A stretch of DNA of 64,000 nucleotides from MPNP01 sp963668325 (GCA_963668325.1 OY764222.1:310001-374000), one strand, 5' to 3'; shown: positions 33,763 through 42,617, counted from the stretch's first letter. The notes: generated from the letters alone by a model not told the origin. Program-made: numbers and translations.

Positions 33763-34920
33763 CTATGGATTAATACCACCAATATGTACACCGATGTAAC
33801 CTGCCTCGGTGCCACCATCCGATCGGATGGAACCGCCATGGGTACCGGCTATCAAACTCGGGTTGTCATCAACATTAATCGAAGAAAACCTGTTACCTGT
33901 TTTGCCTGTATTTTCTACCAATACCAGATTCGGCACGGTAACAACCACATCCCCTGTAGCCTGGCCGTTGCTGTTAAATGATATATCTTCCCAACTGATA
34001 GTTGAATCCTCGACAAAATTGGTTACTGGCTCTATGGAATCCCCTATAACTATGTAGTCAATGCTTTCTGTTATAATTATTCTACCGGACAAGGTTCCGC
34101 CTCCATTGTTAAAATTAGCCGTGGCTGAAAATTCACCCGCATAATCGCCAATTATGACTGCTCCTTCCGCTATATCTTCAAGGTCAGTTCCAGCTGTGGC
34201 TGTATAACTGCCCGTGGCCACGCCTGTATATCCAGCTTCCCCGCCTGTTGGTAATAAAGGATCTTCCGAAAATTCTGGTCCATCAATAAAGGCTCCAACT
34301 TCCCAGTTTGCTTGGTCATTGGAAAGCCCGGAATAATGAATCCACGTTCCACCAACCATCCAATAGCCAAGATTATCAATATCACCTGTATAGACGGTTG
34401 CTATAGTAGCTTGGTCGTCATTTCCCTTGTAAAGGCTCAGAAAACTAATTTCCACGCCATTAAGACTAATTTCCACGCCATTACGGATGGTAACTTGATC
34501 TCCTTCAACAAGAAGATCTTCATCCGTATTAAGCGAAATGTCCAAACCACTTGTGGTTGGTAATGTCAAGGTATAATCCCCGTCATTCTCCTTAGTGGCT
34601 TCAGCCGCAGAGTTTGGTGATGTTCCATGGATCTGTGATACACTGCCATATACGGGGTTGGCCTCGCCCGCTGCTTTGAAGGTTGCGGTTGTGTCTTCGT
34701 CAGCATTTGCTCTCACATTATCTGCGTTACTGGTGGTACTACCGGTATTGCTTGCTGGCGTATCAGTTGTACCGCTGCCATTGCTTGCTGGCGTATCAGT
34801 TGTACCGCTGCCATTGCTCGTTGACCCCCCCCCACATGCTGCTAGCAAAAGAGGTGTCGCCATGACGATTACGAGCATTTTGTACTCTAGTTTACCACGT
34901 GTGTATAAATTTATTCCCAT
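33763..34920 (-). CDS. Surface lipoprotein with TbpB-like beta-barrel, cassette cargo
   Basis: 385 residues from ATG 34920, preceded by AGGGAGA. The signal peptide ends in a lipobox LLLAAC, so it is a lipoprotein. A low-complexity linker contains two exact copies of the 11-residue unit NGSGTTDTPAS, followed by beta-rich sequence. The C-terminal half has ATANFNNGGGTLSGRI and HGGSIRSDGG near the end, a pattern seen in the 8-stranded barrels of transferrin-binding protein B, factor H-binding protein and related Slam-exported lipoproteins. Function is therefore likely at the cell surface, but the ligand is unknown and the family call is tentative. No Slam-like or TbpA-like gene is nearby. Confidence 0.65.
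   Translation of the reverse strand: MGINLYTRGKLEYKMLVIVMATPLLLAACGGGSTSNGSGTTDTPASNGSGTTDTPASNTGSTTSNADNVRANADEDTTATFKAAGEANPVYGSVSQIHGTSPNSAAEATKENDGDYTLTLPTTSGLDISLNTDEDLLVEGDQVTIRNGVEISLNGVEISFLSLYKGNDDQATIATVYTGDIDNLGYWMVGGTWIHYSGLSNDQANWEVGAFIDGPEFSEDPLLPTGGEAGYTGVATGSYTATAGTDLEDIAEGAVIIGDYAGEFSATANFNNGGGTLSGRIIITESIDYIVIGDSIEPVTNFVEDSTISWEDISFNSNGQATGDVVVTVPNLVLVENTGKTGNRFSSINVDDNPSLIAGTHGGSIRSDGGTEAGYIGVHIGGINP
34748..34813 (-). repeat. Tandem 33-bp repeat in lipoprotein linker
   Basis: Two exact copies of a 33-bp unit (34748-34780 and 34781-34813), encoding the duplicated linker unit NGSGTTDTPAS. Such repeats can change number by slippage and so alter linker length. Confidence 0.85.
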
Positions 34921-34946
34921 TTTCAGTCTCCCTAATTGCATAAAAT

Positions 34947-34969
34947 ACCCTCCGTTGAGACCGGAGGGT
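34947..34969 (-). promoter_or_regulatory. Hairpin in the leader of the lipoprotein gene
   Basis: ACCCTCCG (34947-34954) and CGGAGGGT (34962-34969) form an 8-bp perfect stem with a 7-nt loop, 27 bp before the lipoprotein start. On the minus strand it is followed by TATTTTATG rather than a clean T-run. It may be a leader hairpin that limits transcript from outside, or an attenuator. Confidence 0.4.
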
Positions 34970-35061
34970 TCAAATAAATTCTTCTCTGGCAAGAGATAAA
35001 AACTAAACCGTGCCTACAATTAACTTAGGTGTTTGTCAAGCAGTAATACCTGTTAATTAAA

Positions 35062-35105
35062 CTGAACTTCACAAATAAAATTAGAATGTAATTTGTGAAG
35101 TTCAG
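35062..35105. repeat. 44-bp palindromic terminal-repeat pair
   Basis: CTGAACTTCACAAAT and its exact reverse complement separated by 14 bp, flanked on both sides by ATTAAA (35056-35061 and 35106-35111). It looks like a minimal element made of two IS ends, or the joint product of an aberrant transposition next to the lipoprotein cassette. Confidence 0.75.
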
Positions 35106-35186
35106 ATTAAAAGAAAGAACTTAAATATCCTTTAGTTTCTAACTCACCTAGTATCGTGTCGCTATTGAAGTGATGTTTTTGTTTCT

Positions 35187-37023
35187 TATCTAGTGTCTGC
35201 CCGAGAATGATTTAATTGTTCCCAAACCCCTTGCAATAGGGGTTTTGATATGCGAATCTTCTTTCAAGATCAGTTCTAAAATATGTTTTTTCCCAAAATA
35301 AGGCCTGATCTTATCCAAAAGTAACACTTCTTCGAGCGATGAGACAATGCGACATACGATCAAACCACTCCGCGAACTTGGTGACATTGACATAGCAAAT
35401 ATTAATCTGGATTACAAATCGAGAGATGACACCCCAGCCATCTTGATCGGTCTTCAACATCTTTATACTGACCAGTCTCTGCGGGAACGACTTTTTACTC
35501 TCCTGGAGGAAGGATTGGTTACCAATGCCAATCACAAGTTGGGCCGGCCGGGGATGGATTTGTGGCAGATTCTGGTTATGGGAGTAGTGATGCAGGGACT
35601 GGGTTGTGATTTTGACCGTCTGCAGGATTTGGTCAATCACCATAGTGCTGTTCGCCAGTTTCTTGGTCATGCTGACATCTGGGATAAAACCACTTATTCC
35701 CACCAGACGATTGTTGATAATGTCACCCTGTTGACGCCAGAGTTATTGGCCGCGGTTGGCAAGCTGATTGTCGATAGTGGTCACAAAGTGTCAAAAAAAA
35801 AGCTTGGCGCAACGTTGCACGGGCGGTGTGATTCCTTTGTCGTGGAAACGGATGTTCATTATCCGACTGATGTCAATCTGTTATGGGATGCGATGCGTTG
35901 TCTTCTTCGTGAGATTGGTCATGAGGCCAGCGCTTCTGATCTTGGTGGGTGGCGTCAATGGAAACATTTGAGGGCTTCGGTCAAGCAGAAGTTTCATGCG
36001 GTGCGAAAGACCAGGCGAGCCAGTGTGGATGATGTCAAGGCTTATCTTGGCCAGTGTGATGATCTTGTCGCCAGGGCCGAAGAGACTTTGGTCGCGTTGC
36101 GTGCTGTGGGTGTAACCAAAGACAAGGTCTTAGTGGCCATTGCCAATTATCTTCGTCATGCCCACCGTCAGATTGATCAGATTGGCCGTCGCTTGCTGCA
36201 GGGCGAAACGATACCCACCGCTGAAAAGGTCTATTCAATTTTTGAGGAGCACACCCGCTGGATCTCCAAAGGCAAGGCCGGGGTTCCGGTTGAATTAGGT
36301 GTACCGGTCTGCGTCCTGGAAGATGATTGTGGTTTTATCCTGCATCACCGGATCATGTGGAAAGGGAGTGATGTTGATCATGCCCAACCAATGGTTGAGG
36401 AAACCCAGTTCCTTTTCCCGTCCCTTCGGGCTTGCAGTTTTGACCGTGGCTTTCACAGTCCGGCCAATCGGGTTCGTCTGGATGAACTTCTTGCGGAGAA
36501 TGTTCTACCTCGGAAGGGTCGTTGGTCGAAGGCTGACCGGGAACGGGAAAGTGGGAGCAAGTTTGTTGCCATGCGGAAGAAACATCCGGGGATAGAATCG
36601 AAGATCAATGGCCTTGAGCATCATGGTCTGGCCCGTGTTCGCGCGTATGGAGCTGATGGGTTTGAGCGTGTGGTAGCCTTGTCAGTGGTTGCGTCCAATA
36701 TTCATCATTTGGGTCGTTTGTTACGTAGGAAGAAGAAAGAGGATCTGAAAAGATTACTACTGCCGGACAAACGACCACGCCTGGCGGCCTGACGAAACCA
36801 ACTGCAACAAAACCCAAATAATCGTCCCCAAAAAGACGGCCAGGGGAGGTCTGTCTTGAGTTGGGAAAGATCGGATAATTTGTGGAAAAAGTTGTTCAAA
36901 AAGTCGTTTTTTTGTGAAAAACCAAGCTCAAATCTGAAAATTTTTGTTTGGAAAATGAATCTGGGAAAATGTATTTATGGCAATTTGCCAAAAATCAGGT
37001 ATTTTCTGGGCAGACACTATCTA
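35187..37023 (+). mobile_element. 1.8-kb DDE insertion sequence, copy 1
   Basis: The element spans 35193-37017 (1,825 bp) with ends GTGTCTGCCC and GGGCAGACAC and a 6-bp target duplication TATCTA (35187-35192, 37018-37023). It encodes one 481-residue transposase. The same element occurs at 48652-50471. Length, one long transposase frame and a 6-bp duplication resemble the ISNCY/ISDol1-type group, but I could not check this against ISfinder. Confidence 0.88.
35347..36792 (+). CDS. DDE transposase of the 1.8-kb IS, copy 1
   Basis: 481 residues. Landmarks: LGRPGMDLWQILVMGVVMQG at about 60-79, then FVVETDVHYPTDVNLL (first catalytic Asp, about 163), VCVLEDDCGFILHH, ACSFDRGFHSPANR (second Asp, about 362) and a basic C-terminus. 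This matches long single-frame DDE transposases often annotated as ISNCY or IS5/IS1182-like. It is intact and about 85-90% identical to copy 2 by eye, so the two copies are not a very recent pair. It may be able to mobilise both. Confidence 0.85.
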   Translation: MRHTIKPLRELGDIDIANINLDYKSRDDTPAILIGLQHLYTDQSLRERLFTLLEEGLVTNANHKLGRPGMDLWQILVMGVVMQGLGCDFDRLQDLVNHHSAVRQFLGHADIWDKTTYSHQTIVDNVTLLTPELLAAVGKLIVDSGHKVSKKKLGATLHGRCDSFVVETDVHYPTDVNLLWDAMRCLLREIGHEASASDLGGWRQWKHLRASVKQKFHAVRKTRRASVDDVKAYLGQCDDLVARAEETLVALRAVGVTKDKVLVAIANYLRHAHRQIDQIGRRLLQGETIPTAEKVYSIFEEHTRWISKGKAGVPVELGVPVCVLEDDCGFILHHRIMWKGSDVDHAQPMVEETQFLFPSLRACSFDRGFHSPANRVRLDELLAENVLPRKGRWSKADRERESGSKFVAMRKKHPGIESKINGLEHHGLARVRAYGADGFERVVALSVVASNIHHLGRLLRRKKKEDLKRLLLPDKRPRLAA

Positions 37024-37157
37024 AATATGATTAATCCTGTCAACAGGAACCACCACTATCGAGCAGCAGTCCTTTCCCGGCCATCAGTTAACCACCACCA
37101 AAACCAATATGGTGGGCTTATCTGACCCTGGAAGGCCATTAGTTGAAGGAAATAATC

Positions 37158-38299
37158 ATGAGTACAGCCCGCCACAAAAGTCACCGGGTTCATCTTACGG
37201 CTGAAGAGCGCCAGTCGCTACGCCGTCGTATCGACAGCGGCACGGGTTCCACCCAAGCCCGCCGACGCGCCAATATCCTTTTGTTGACGGACGAAAGCCT
37301 TTCCACGGGTGGTCTTTCGGATGCCCGCATCGCTGAGATACTCGGGGTTGGTACTGCAACGGTTGAGCGAACGCGCAAACAATGTGTCATGGAGGGTATT
37401 GAAGCGACGCTGGACCGCAAGGTTCAAGTGAACCGCAAGAAGCGGCTTCTGGACGGTGAGGGTGAGGCCAAATTGACCATGTTGGCCTGTTCGGAGCCGC
37501 CGGAGGGTCATGCGAAATGGTCGCTGAGGCTGTTGGGTGCGAAGTTGGTCGAATTGGAAATCGTCGAGACCATTTCGAAGGATACGGTCCGCCGGGCACT
37601 AAAAAAAACGAATTGAAACCCTGGCGCCAGAAGTGCTGGTGCATTCCCCCGCAAGCCAACGCCGAATTTGTCTATGCCATGGAGGATGTTCTGAGGGTTT
37701 ACCACAGGGAATATGACGATGACACTGTTCTGGTCTGTTTGGACGAAACCTCCCGGCAACAGACCCGGGCGGCCCGGACATCCTTGCCGGTCCGGCCAGG
37801 CCAACCGGCGTGTTACGACTATGAATATCAGCGCAACGGTACCGCCAATCTCTTCATGCTTTCGGCCCCGTTGCAGGGTTGGCGTCATGTCAAGGTCACC
37901 GATCGGCGGACCAAGCAGGATTTTGCCATGGTCTTAAAAGACCTTGCTGATGGCCACTTTCCAGGGAAGACCATCGTCCTGGTGATGGACAATTTGAATA
38001 CCCACAAACTCGCAACCCTTTATGATACCTTTGAACCCGCTGAGGCCAATCGTCTGGCCCAAAGGTTTGAGGTTCACCATACCCCGAAGCATGGGAGCTG
38101 GCTGAACATGGCCGAAATTGAAATAAATGTCCTGACGTTACAGTGTTTCCAACGGTGTATTCCCGACCGTGCGACCATGGTTCGTGAAGTCAGGGCCTGG
38201 CAAGATAATCGGAATGGGGCGGCCAAACCGATCGAGTGGCGGTTTAGGGCGGAGGATGCGCGCATTAAGTTGAAGTCATTATACCCATCTATTCAATAG
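37158..38299 (+). CDS. IS630-family transposase, made by -1 frameshift
   Basis: Frame A runs from ATG 37158 (after GAAGGAAAT) to TGA 37614-37616 and holds the helix-turn-helix part (LSDARIAEILGVGTATVERT). Frame B, in the -1 frame, opens before 37601 and ends at 38299; it has the DDE core: LVCLDETSRQQT (first Asp), IVLVMDNLNTH (second Asp) and HHTPKHGSWLNMAEIEI (catalytic Glu). The switch is at A8 (37601-37608), a slippery run as used by other IS630 members. The fused product would be about 380 residues. Both frames look intact, so the transposase itself may work, although its left end and promoter region are interrupted by the 1.8-kb IS. Confidence 0.88.
37601..37608 (+). promoter_or_regulatory. 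Probable -1 ribosomal frameshift site (A8)
   Basis: Eight consecutive A residues placed just before the frame A stop codon and inside the zone where frame B is already open. A -1 slip joins the DNA-binding and catalytic halves of the IS630 transposase. Confidence 0.7.
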
Positions 38300-38407
38300 C
38301 GACACGATACTAGTTCAGTAATACCAAATTGACGGATCAAGAACTTTTCAAAATATCATTAAAGATTAATAAATCTTCGAGGGTAGAATTTCAACATACA
38401 TCCCTGA

Positions 38408-39412
38408 TTAAACGACACCCAATCTGAGACAATCATGAATGTGAAGAATCCCCACTACTTTCGAATTCTTCCTTTGTTTGACGACAAATAGGCACGTCAC
38501 CCCTTTTTCATTCATAAGAGCCAATGCTTCTTCGGCTAGGGAATCTGGCGAAATAGTAATAGGATTACGGGTCATTACTTCACCTGAATTTCTATTCAAT
38601 AGCCCATCCATATGCCTTCGAAGGTCACCGTCGGTAATTATTCCCAATAGACTTCCAGTAGAAGATACTATACCTGCTACACCAAATCCCTTTTTGGTCA
38701 TGGTAATCAAGGTTTCATCCATCGGGGCATTTTCTTCTACAAGGGGGATATCAGGTCCACTATGCATTATTGCTTCAACTTTGGAAAGCCTTGCACCAAG
38801 TTGTCCTCCAGGGTGAAACTCTCGAAATGTTTCTACTGTGAAATTCATTGATCTCATCAGGGTGATTGCCAGCGCATCCCCCAGGGCTAGAAGCATGACT
38901 GTTGAATTGGAGGGAACAACACCTGTTTCACAAGCTTCTCCGGTTCTGGGTAGGATAATACCCACAGTAGAATTTTTGATTAAAGTGCTATCACGTTCAC
39001 TTGCCACACCAATGGTTGGAATTGAAAACCTTTTTGTATGGGAAATCAAATGAGCAAGTTCTGGAGTCTCCCCGGAATTTGAAAAAATTAGAACCGCATC
39101 TCCTTTGGCCAATACACCCAGGTCGCCATGGCTGGCTTCGGCTGGATGAACAAAGTGGGCTGGCTTTCCTGTTGAAGAAAGGGTTGCAGCTATTTTCCTG
39201 CCAATATGACCGGATTTTCCCATACCAGCGACAATGATCTTGCCCTTGGTATTGATGAGCAGTTCGATGGCCTTGGAAAAATCGTCCCCGAGGTGGTCCA
39301 GCAATTGTGAAAGGGCCTGGATTTCACTCCTAATTACTGATTTGCCTCTTTCGAGGTATTGTAGGTGGTCAGGTATCCCTTCTCGCTTCATGAAATTATC
39401 CTTACCATTCAT
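38408..39412 (-). CDS. kdsD: Arabinose-5-phosphate isomerase, KpsF/KdsD type
   Basis: 334 residues. The N-terminal SIS domain has GKIIVAGMGKSGHIGRKIAA (about 54-73) and the substrate-binding stretch FVHPAEASHGDLG (about 87-99); two C-terminal CBS domains follow (about 210-330). The enzyme converts ribulose-5-phosphate to arabinose-5-phosphate, the first step to Kdo in lipopolysaccharide. In alphaproteobacteria it usually lies between rnd and lptC-lptA-lptB. Here lptA is 7.2 kb away, split off by hipBA and mobile elements, and lptC is not seen. The best start may be the internal Met at residue 8, since the first residues are poorly conserved. Confidence 0.94.
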   Translation of the reverse strand: MNGKDNFMKREGIPDHLQYLERGKSVIRSEIQALSQLLDHLGDDFSKAIELLINTKGKIIVAGMGKSGHIGRKIAATLSSTGKPAHFVHPAEASHGDLGVLAKGDAVLIFSNSGETPELAHLISHTKRFSIPTIGVASERDSTLIKNSTVGIILPRTGEACETGVVPSNSTVMLLALGDALAITLMRSMNFTVETFREFHPGGQLGARLSKVEAIMHSGPDIPLVEENAPMDETLITMTKKGFGVAGIVSSTGSLLGIITDGDLRRHMDGLLNRNSGEVMTRNPITISPDSLAEEALALMNEKGVTCLFVVKQRKNSKVVGILHIHDCLRLGVV

Positions 39413-39424
39413 GGGTATGGTGTG

Positions 39425-40033
39425 TTAATGCGAAAAAATATCGCCACGCCACCCCTTAACATCAAGGGCGACAATGGCGGGAAGACAACGGAACAAATTT
39501 TCAACAAGGTGCATTCTTCCATCTCGTATTAACCTGAGATCAAGTTTTTCCTTAAGGGAATGAAGATAAAGAACATCAGAAGCGGCATATTCTAGCTGTT
39601 CTTTGGAGAGTTCCTCAATTCCCCAGTCAGAAACCTGCTGTTCCTTGGACAATTCAACACCCAACAAATCCTGTACCAAGGCTTTCAGACCGTGGGATTG
39701 AGCATTTGTACGGGCCAATCGAGAAGCAATTTTCGTGCAGTAGACTGGTCCCACCTTGATATCCAGATAATACCACAAAGCTGCCATATCCGCCCGGGCA
39801 AAATGAAAAATCTTCAGGACTTCTGGATTGGTCAATAAAATTGCCAAATTGGGTGCTTCCGTTTGCCCCTTGTGAATTTGGACAAGAACAATCTGTCCTG
39901 ATTCGCTTCTCATTTGGACCAGGCAAAGACGGTCCCTGAAGATATTCAACCCCATGGTTTCAGTATCTATGGCAAGAATGGAACCCGGATTAAAATCATC
40001 AGGAAGATCTCTCTGGTATAGTTCAATTTCCAA
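39425..40033 (-). CDS. rnd: Ribonuclease D, short alphaproteobacterial form
   Basis: 202 residues, only the DEDDy exonuclease domain without HRDC domains, as in the short Rnd of many alphaproteobacteria. Motifs: ILAIDTETMGL (about 18-28), FHFARADMAAL (about 77-87) and YAASDVLYL (about 148-156, with the DEDDy Tyr). It trims 3' ends of tRNA and other RNAs. It is 12 bp upstream of kdsD on the same strand, an arrangement typical of the group. Confidence 0.92.
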   Translation of the reverse strand: MEIELYQRDLPDDFNPGSILAIDTETMGLNIFRDRLCLVQMRSESGQIVLVQIHKGQTEAPNLAILLTNPEVLKIFHFARADMAALWYYLDIKVGPVYCTKIASRLARTNAQSHGLKALVQDLLGVELSKEQQVSDWGIEELSKEQLEYAASDVLYLHSLKEKLDLRLIRDGRMHLVENLFRCLPAIVALDVKGWRGDIFSH

Positions 40034-40139
40034 TTCAAATATCCCTAATTAATTTAAATGTACGAGTTGCAAGCAGATTCTCCAAACTTTGAATAGGTAT
40101 CTAACCGAAGATAATGGGTTCTGAAATCATAAATGTTAT

Positions 40140-40226
40140 TGGTGCCCAGAAGAGGACTCGAACCTCCACACCCTTTCGAGTACTAGTACCTGAAACTAGC
40201 GCGTCTACCAATTCCGCCATCTGGGC
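40140..40226 (-). tRNA. tRNA-Leu (CAG)
   Basis: The minus strand gives acceptor GCCCAGA pairing with TCTGGGC, the D-arm with GGTAGACGC, anticodon stem CTAGT/ACTAG around the loop TTCAGGT (anticodon CAG), a long variable arm (TACTCGAAAGGGTGT), T-loop TTCGAGT and an encoded CCA at 40140-40142. Length is 87 nt with CCA, as expected of a class II leucine tRNA. Confidence 0.97.
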
Positions 40227-40450
40227 TTTTGGATTATGCAATAATTTATTGAGGAACAATTTCCAAGTATAAAATTGATAATACGGTCTATATTTGAACT
40301 TAAGCGGTTCCAAAACAGGATGCTTTTCTGGAAAAAATTCAAAATATTCATGGATAAATGGCTCTGGATTATTCTGAATCAAGAATATAATTAGTAGTAT
40401 ATGTGGTTAGGGATTTTCTTTTCCCACAGAATGTTATGGAATGAGGAAAG

Positions 40451-41446
40451 ATGACAAAAGTTGCTACAATTTTTGGTGGTTCCGGTTTCTTGGGTAGATA
40501 TATAACCCAGAGATTAGCCGCTAGGGGTTTCCGAATCAGGGTTGCTGTAAGAAGACCCAATGAAGCCGGCTTTGTCAGAGTTTATGGTCCCCCGGGTCAG
40601 ATTGAACCTGTTTTATCCAACGTCAGATACGACAATTCAGTCATAGAAGCCATTCAAGGATCAGATACGGTTATCAATTGTGTTGGCATCCTTAACCAGG
40701 TCGGCAAACAGAAATTCAAGCAAATTCATGTTGATGCAGCTGAAAGAATAGCTCGATTTGCCTCGGAACAGGGCGTTGAAAACCTGGTCCATATTTCTGC
40801 CCTGGGATCAACTTTGGCAAGCCCGAGTGTTTACTCACAGACCAAGGCTACCGGCGAAGAAGCAACCCTGCAGAATTTCCCGGCATGCACGATTTTCCGA
40901 CCATCGGTTATTTTTGGGAATGGTGATGAGTTTTTTAACAAGTTTGCTTCAATGGCCAGGCTTTCGCCGATTCTTCCTCTTCCGGGAGCAAATACCAGGT
41001 TTCAACCCGTATATGTTGATGATGTGGCCAAGGCCGTAGAAATGGCCGTTTTTTCCAAAGATATCAAGGGAATTTATGAATTGGGAGGGGATGAAATCCT
41101 TACCTTGAAAGAACTTATTGATCGGATGTTGGTAGTGATTCGTAGAAAACGACTTGTCATGCCTTTGCCACCAGAAATTTGTTCACCACTAGGATGGGGT
41201 TTGGACATGGTCCAGATATTTTCTGGAGGCTTGGTGGAAAATTCCCTTCTGACAAGGGACCAAATCCAACAATTGAAAAGTGATAACATTGTTTCTGGAA
41301 ACACACCTACATTTCAGGATTTGAATATTGAGCCTACTACTCTGGAGAGTGTTTTGGAAACCTATCTATACAGTTATCGACCTGCTGGGCAATACACCGC
41401 CATTCATGAATCTTCCGAATTGATCAGGAAAAATCAGGATATCTAG
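40451..41446 (+). CDS. NAD(P)-dependent epimerase, complex I NDUFA9-like
   Basis: 331 residues of the atypical short-chain dehydrogenase family. The Rossmann motif GGSGFLGRYITQRLA is at about 9-23, INCVGILNQVGKQKF at about 78-92, and YSQTKATGEE (Tyr-x3-Lys) at about 129-138. The sequence matches the NDUFA9-like group that binds NADPH and stabilises respiratory complex I in mitochondria and alphaproteobacteria. It is convergent with uppP, a frequent neighbour in this class. Confidence 0.85.
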   Translation: MTKVATIFGGSGFLGRYITQRLAARGFRIRVAVRRPNEAGFVRVYGPPGQIEPVLSNVRYDNSVIEAIQGSDTVINCVGILNQVGKQKFKQIHVDAAERIARFASEQGVENLVHISALGSTLASPSVYSQTKATGEEATLQNFPACTIFRPSVIFGNGDEFFNKFASMARLSPILPLPGANTRFQPVYVDDVAKAVEMAVFSKDIKGIYELGGDEILTLKELIDRMLVVIRRKRLVMPLPPEICSPLGWGLDMVQIFSGGLVENSLLTRDQIQQLKSDNIVSGNTPTFQDLNIEPTTLESVLETYLYSYRPAGQYTAIHESSELIRKNQDI

Positions 41447-41467
41447 GGAAGAATTAACCATTCCTTA

Positions 41468-42271
41468 CTAACTGAAGGCCAGATAGAGTAAGACTAAGCC
41501 CAAAATTATTCGATAGATAACGTAAGGGGTAAAACTGGCAAATTGTAATAGTCGTATCATGGCTGCCAGTGCTCCGAGGGCCGAAACAAAAGAAATACCG
41601 ATAACAATAAGGCTATCCAACAGTTTTCCCGGGACAGGATTGTTTATCAAGTCCAGGGTTGTAAGGGTCCCAGCTGCGATAATTGTTGGAATCGACATTA
41701 GCATGGCAACTCTAATAGCTTCCCTGCGAGAATACCCTAAAAGCCTTGCTCCCGAGATAACTATTCCAGACCGAGATGTACCTGGTATCAGTGAGAGGGT
41801 CTGGAACAGACCAAGAATCCAAGCGTGTCTGAAATTAAAGGAATCGAGTTTGAGGTCATTTATTTTTATTCTGTCACAAGCATAGAGTACCAACCCAAAA
41901 ATCAAGGTGGTCGATCCAATTACCGCCAGACTTCTGAACAGGATATTCAGGTTCAGGAGATAAACGATTAAACCCGCTATAACTACGGGGATGGTTGCTA
42001 GGGACAGGGTTAGAAATAGTAATGAGTTGGGAGTTTTGAATTGCCCCTTGCAAACATCAGCCACCCCATTGAGGATATTTGCAACTTCATTCCTAAAGTA
42101 TACGACAACAGCCAATAGAGTTCCTATATGTGCTGCAACATCAATGACCAAACTTTGATCGTCCCAATCAGTAAGCAGGGGAATCAAGACCAAATGGCCC
42201 GATGAAGAAACAGGGAGAAACTCTGTTATTCCTTGGATGATGGCAACAAGGATCAGGTGAAATACCAACAT
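41468..42271 (-). CDS. uppP: Undecaprenyl-diphosphatase UppP (BacA)
   Basis: 267 residues, hydrophobic throughout, with seven to eight membrane helices. The two active-site motifs are present: ITEFLPVSSSGHLVLIP (about 16-32) and PGTSRSGIVISGARLLG (about 162-178). It recycles the lipid carrier used in peptidoglycan and O-antigen synthesis by removing a phosphate from undecaprenyl diphosphate. It converges with the NDUFA9-like gene. Confidence 0.96.
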   Translation of the reverse strand: MLVFHLILVAIIQGITEFLPVSSSGHLVLIPLLTDWDDQSLVIDVAAHIGTLLAVVVYFRNEVANILNGVADVCKGQFKTPNSLLFLTLSLATIPVVIAGLIVYLLNLNILFRSLAVIGSTTLIFGLVLYACDRIKINDLKLDSFNFRHAWILGLFQTLSLIPGTSRSGIVISGARLLGYSRREAIRVAMLMSIPTIIAAGTLTTLDLINNPVPGKLLDSLIVIGISFVSALGALAAMIRLLQFASFTPYVIYRIILGLVLLYLAFS

Positions 42272-42605
42272 TGCGGTTATTTTCTCCTAGTGTTAGTTCC
42301 TAAAGGGCGGTAAGGCTTTCCCCAAGTGTGACAAGCAGGACCCTTGGGTGGATGTAAATTCTAACCTCGGGTTTTATAGTGCTATGGAAAATTATTAGAG
42401 ATTCTTACCAAAGAAGCAAACCAGAAAGGAGCAGAATAGCAACAATCTTTTGTTTACAAACCAGAAAAAGGTAATACTATATGACTTATTCAACAGCTTA
42501 ATCTTGTAAATAATAGAGTCGAATTGTGATATTTGAAAATTTAGGTCATAATTAATGTCTTTATTTTCTTGATAAGAAGATTATTATTGTATCCCCCTAA
42601 CAATA
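42272..42605. other. Divergent intergenic region between uppP and gltD
   Basis: 330 bp holding promoters for uppP and the gltD-gltB operon. No gene or stable hairpin was recognised. Confidence 0.4.
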
Positions 42606-42617
42606 TTGGAATTGGAT

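Larger units (their letters stand above)
33444..35111 (-). mobile_element. IS1634-like derived cassette carrying a surface-lipoprotein gene
   Basis: Ends are CTGAACTTCACAAAT (33450-33464) and its exact reverse complement (35091-35105). The flanks are ATTAAA at 33444-33449 and again at 35106-35111, a 6-bp target duplication. The 1,656-bp element holds a transposase C-terminal remnant and a lipoprotein gene, both on the minus strand. A third copy of the junction, ATTAAA plus the 15-bp end, occurs at 35056-35076, so the cargo region is also bounded by about 40-bp direct repeats (33444-33483 and 35056-35095). Confidence 0.8.
35149..38312 (+). mobile_element. IS630-family element interrupted by another IS
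   Basis: Ends GTATCGTGTCGCTATTGAA (from 35151) and its reverse complement (to 38310) match over 19 bp and are bounded by TA on both sides (35149-35150, 38311-38312), the target used by IS630/Tc1-type elements. The 1.8-kb DDE element copy 1 is inserted 42 bp inside the left end. Without it the IS630 unit is 1,329 bp. Its transposase is encoded in two overlapping frames at 37158-38299. Confidence 0.88.
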
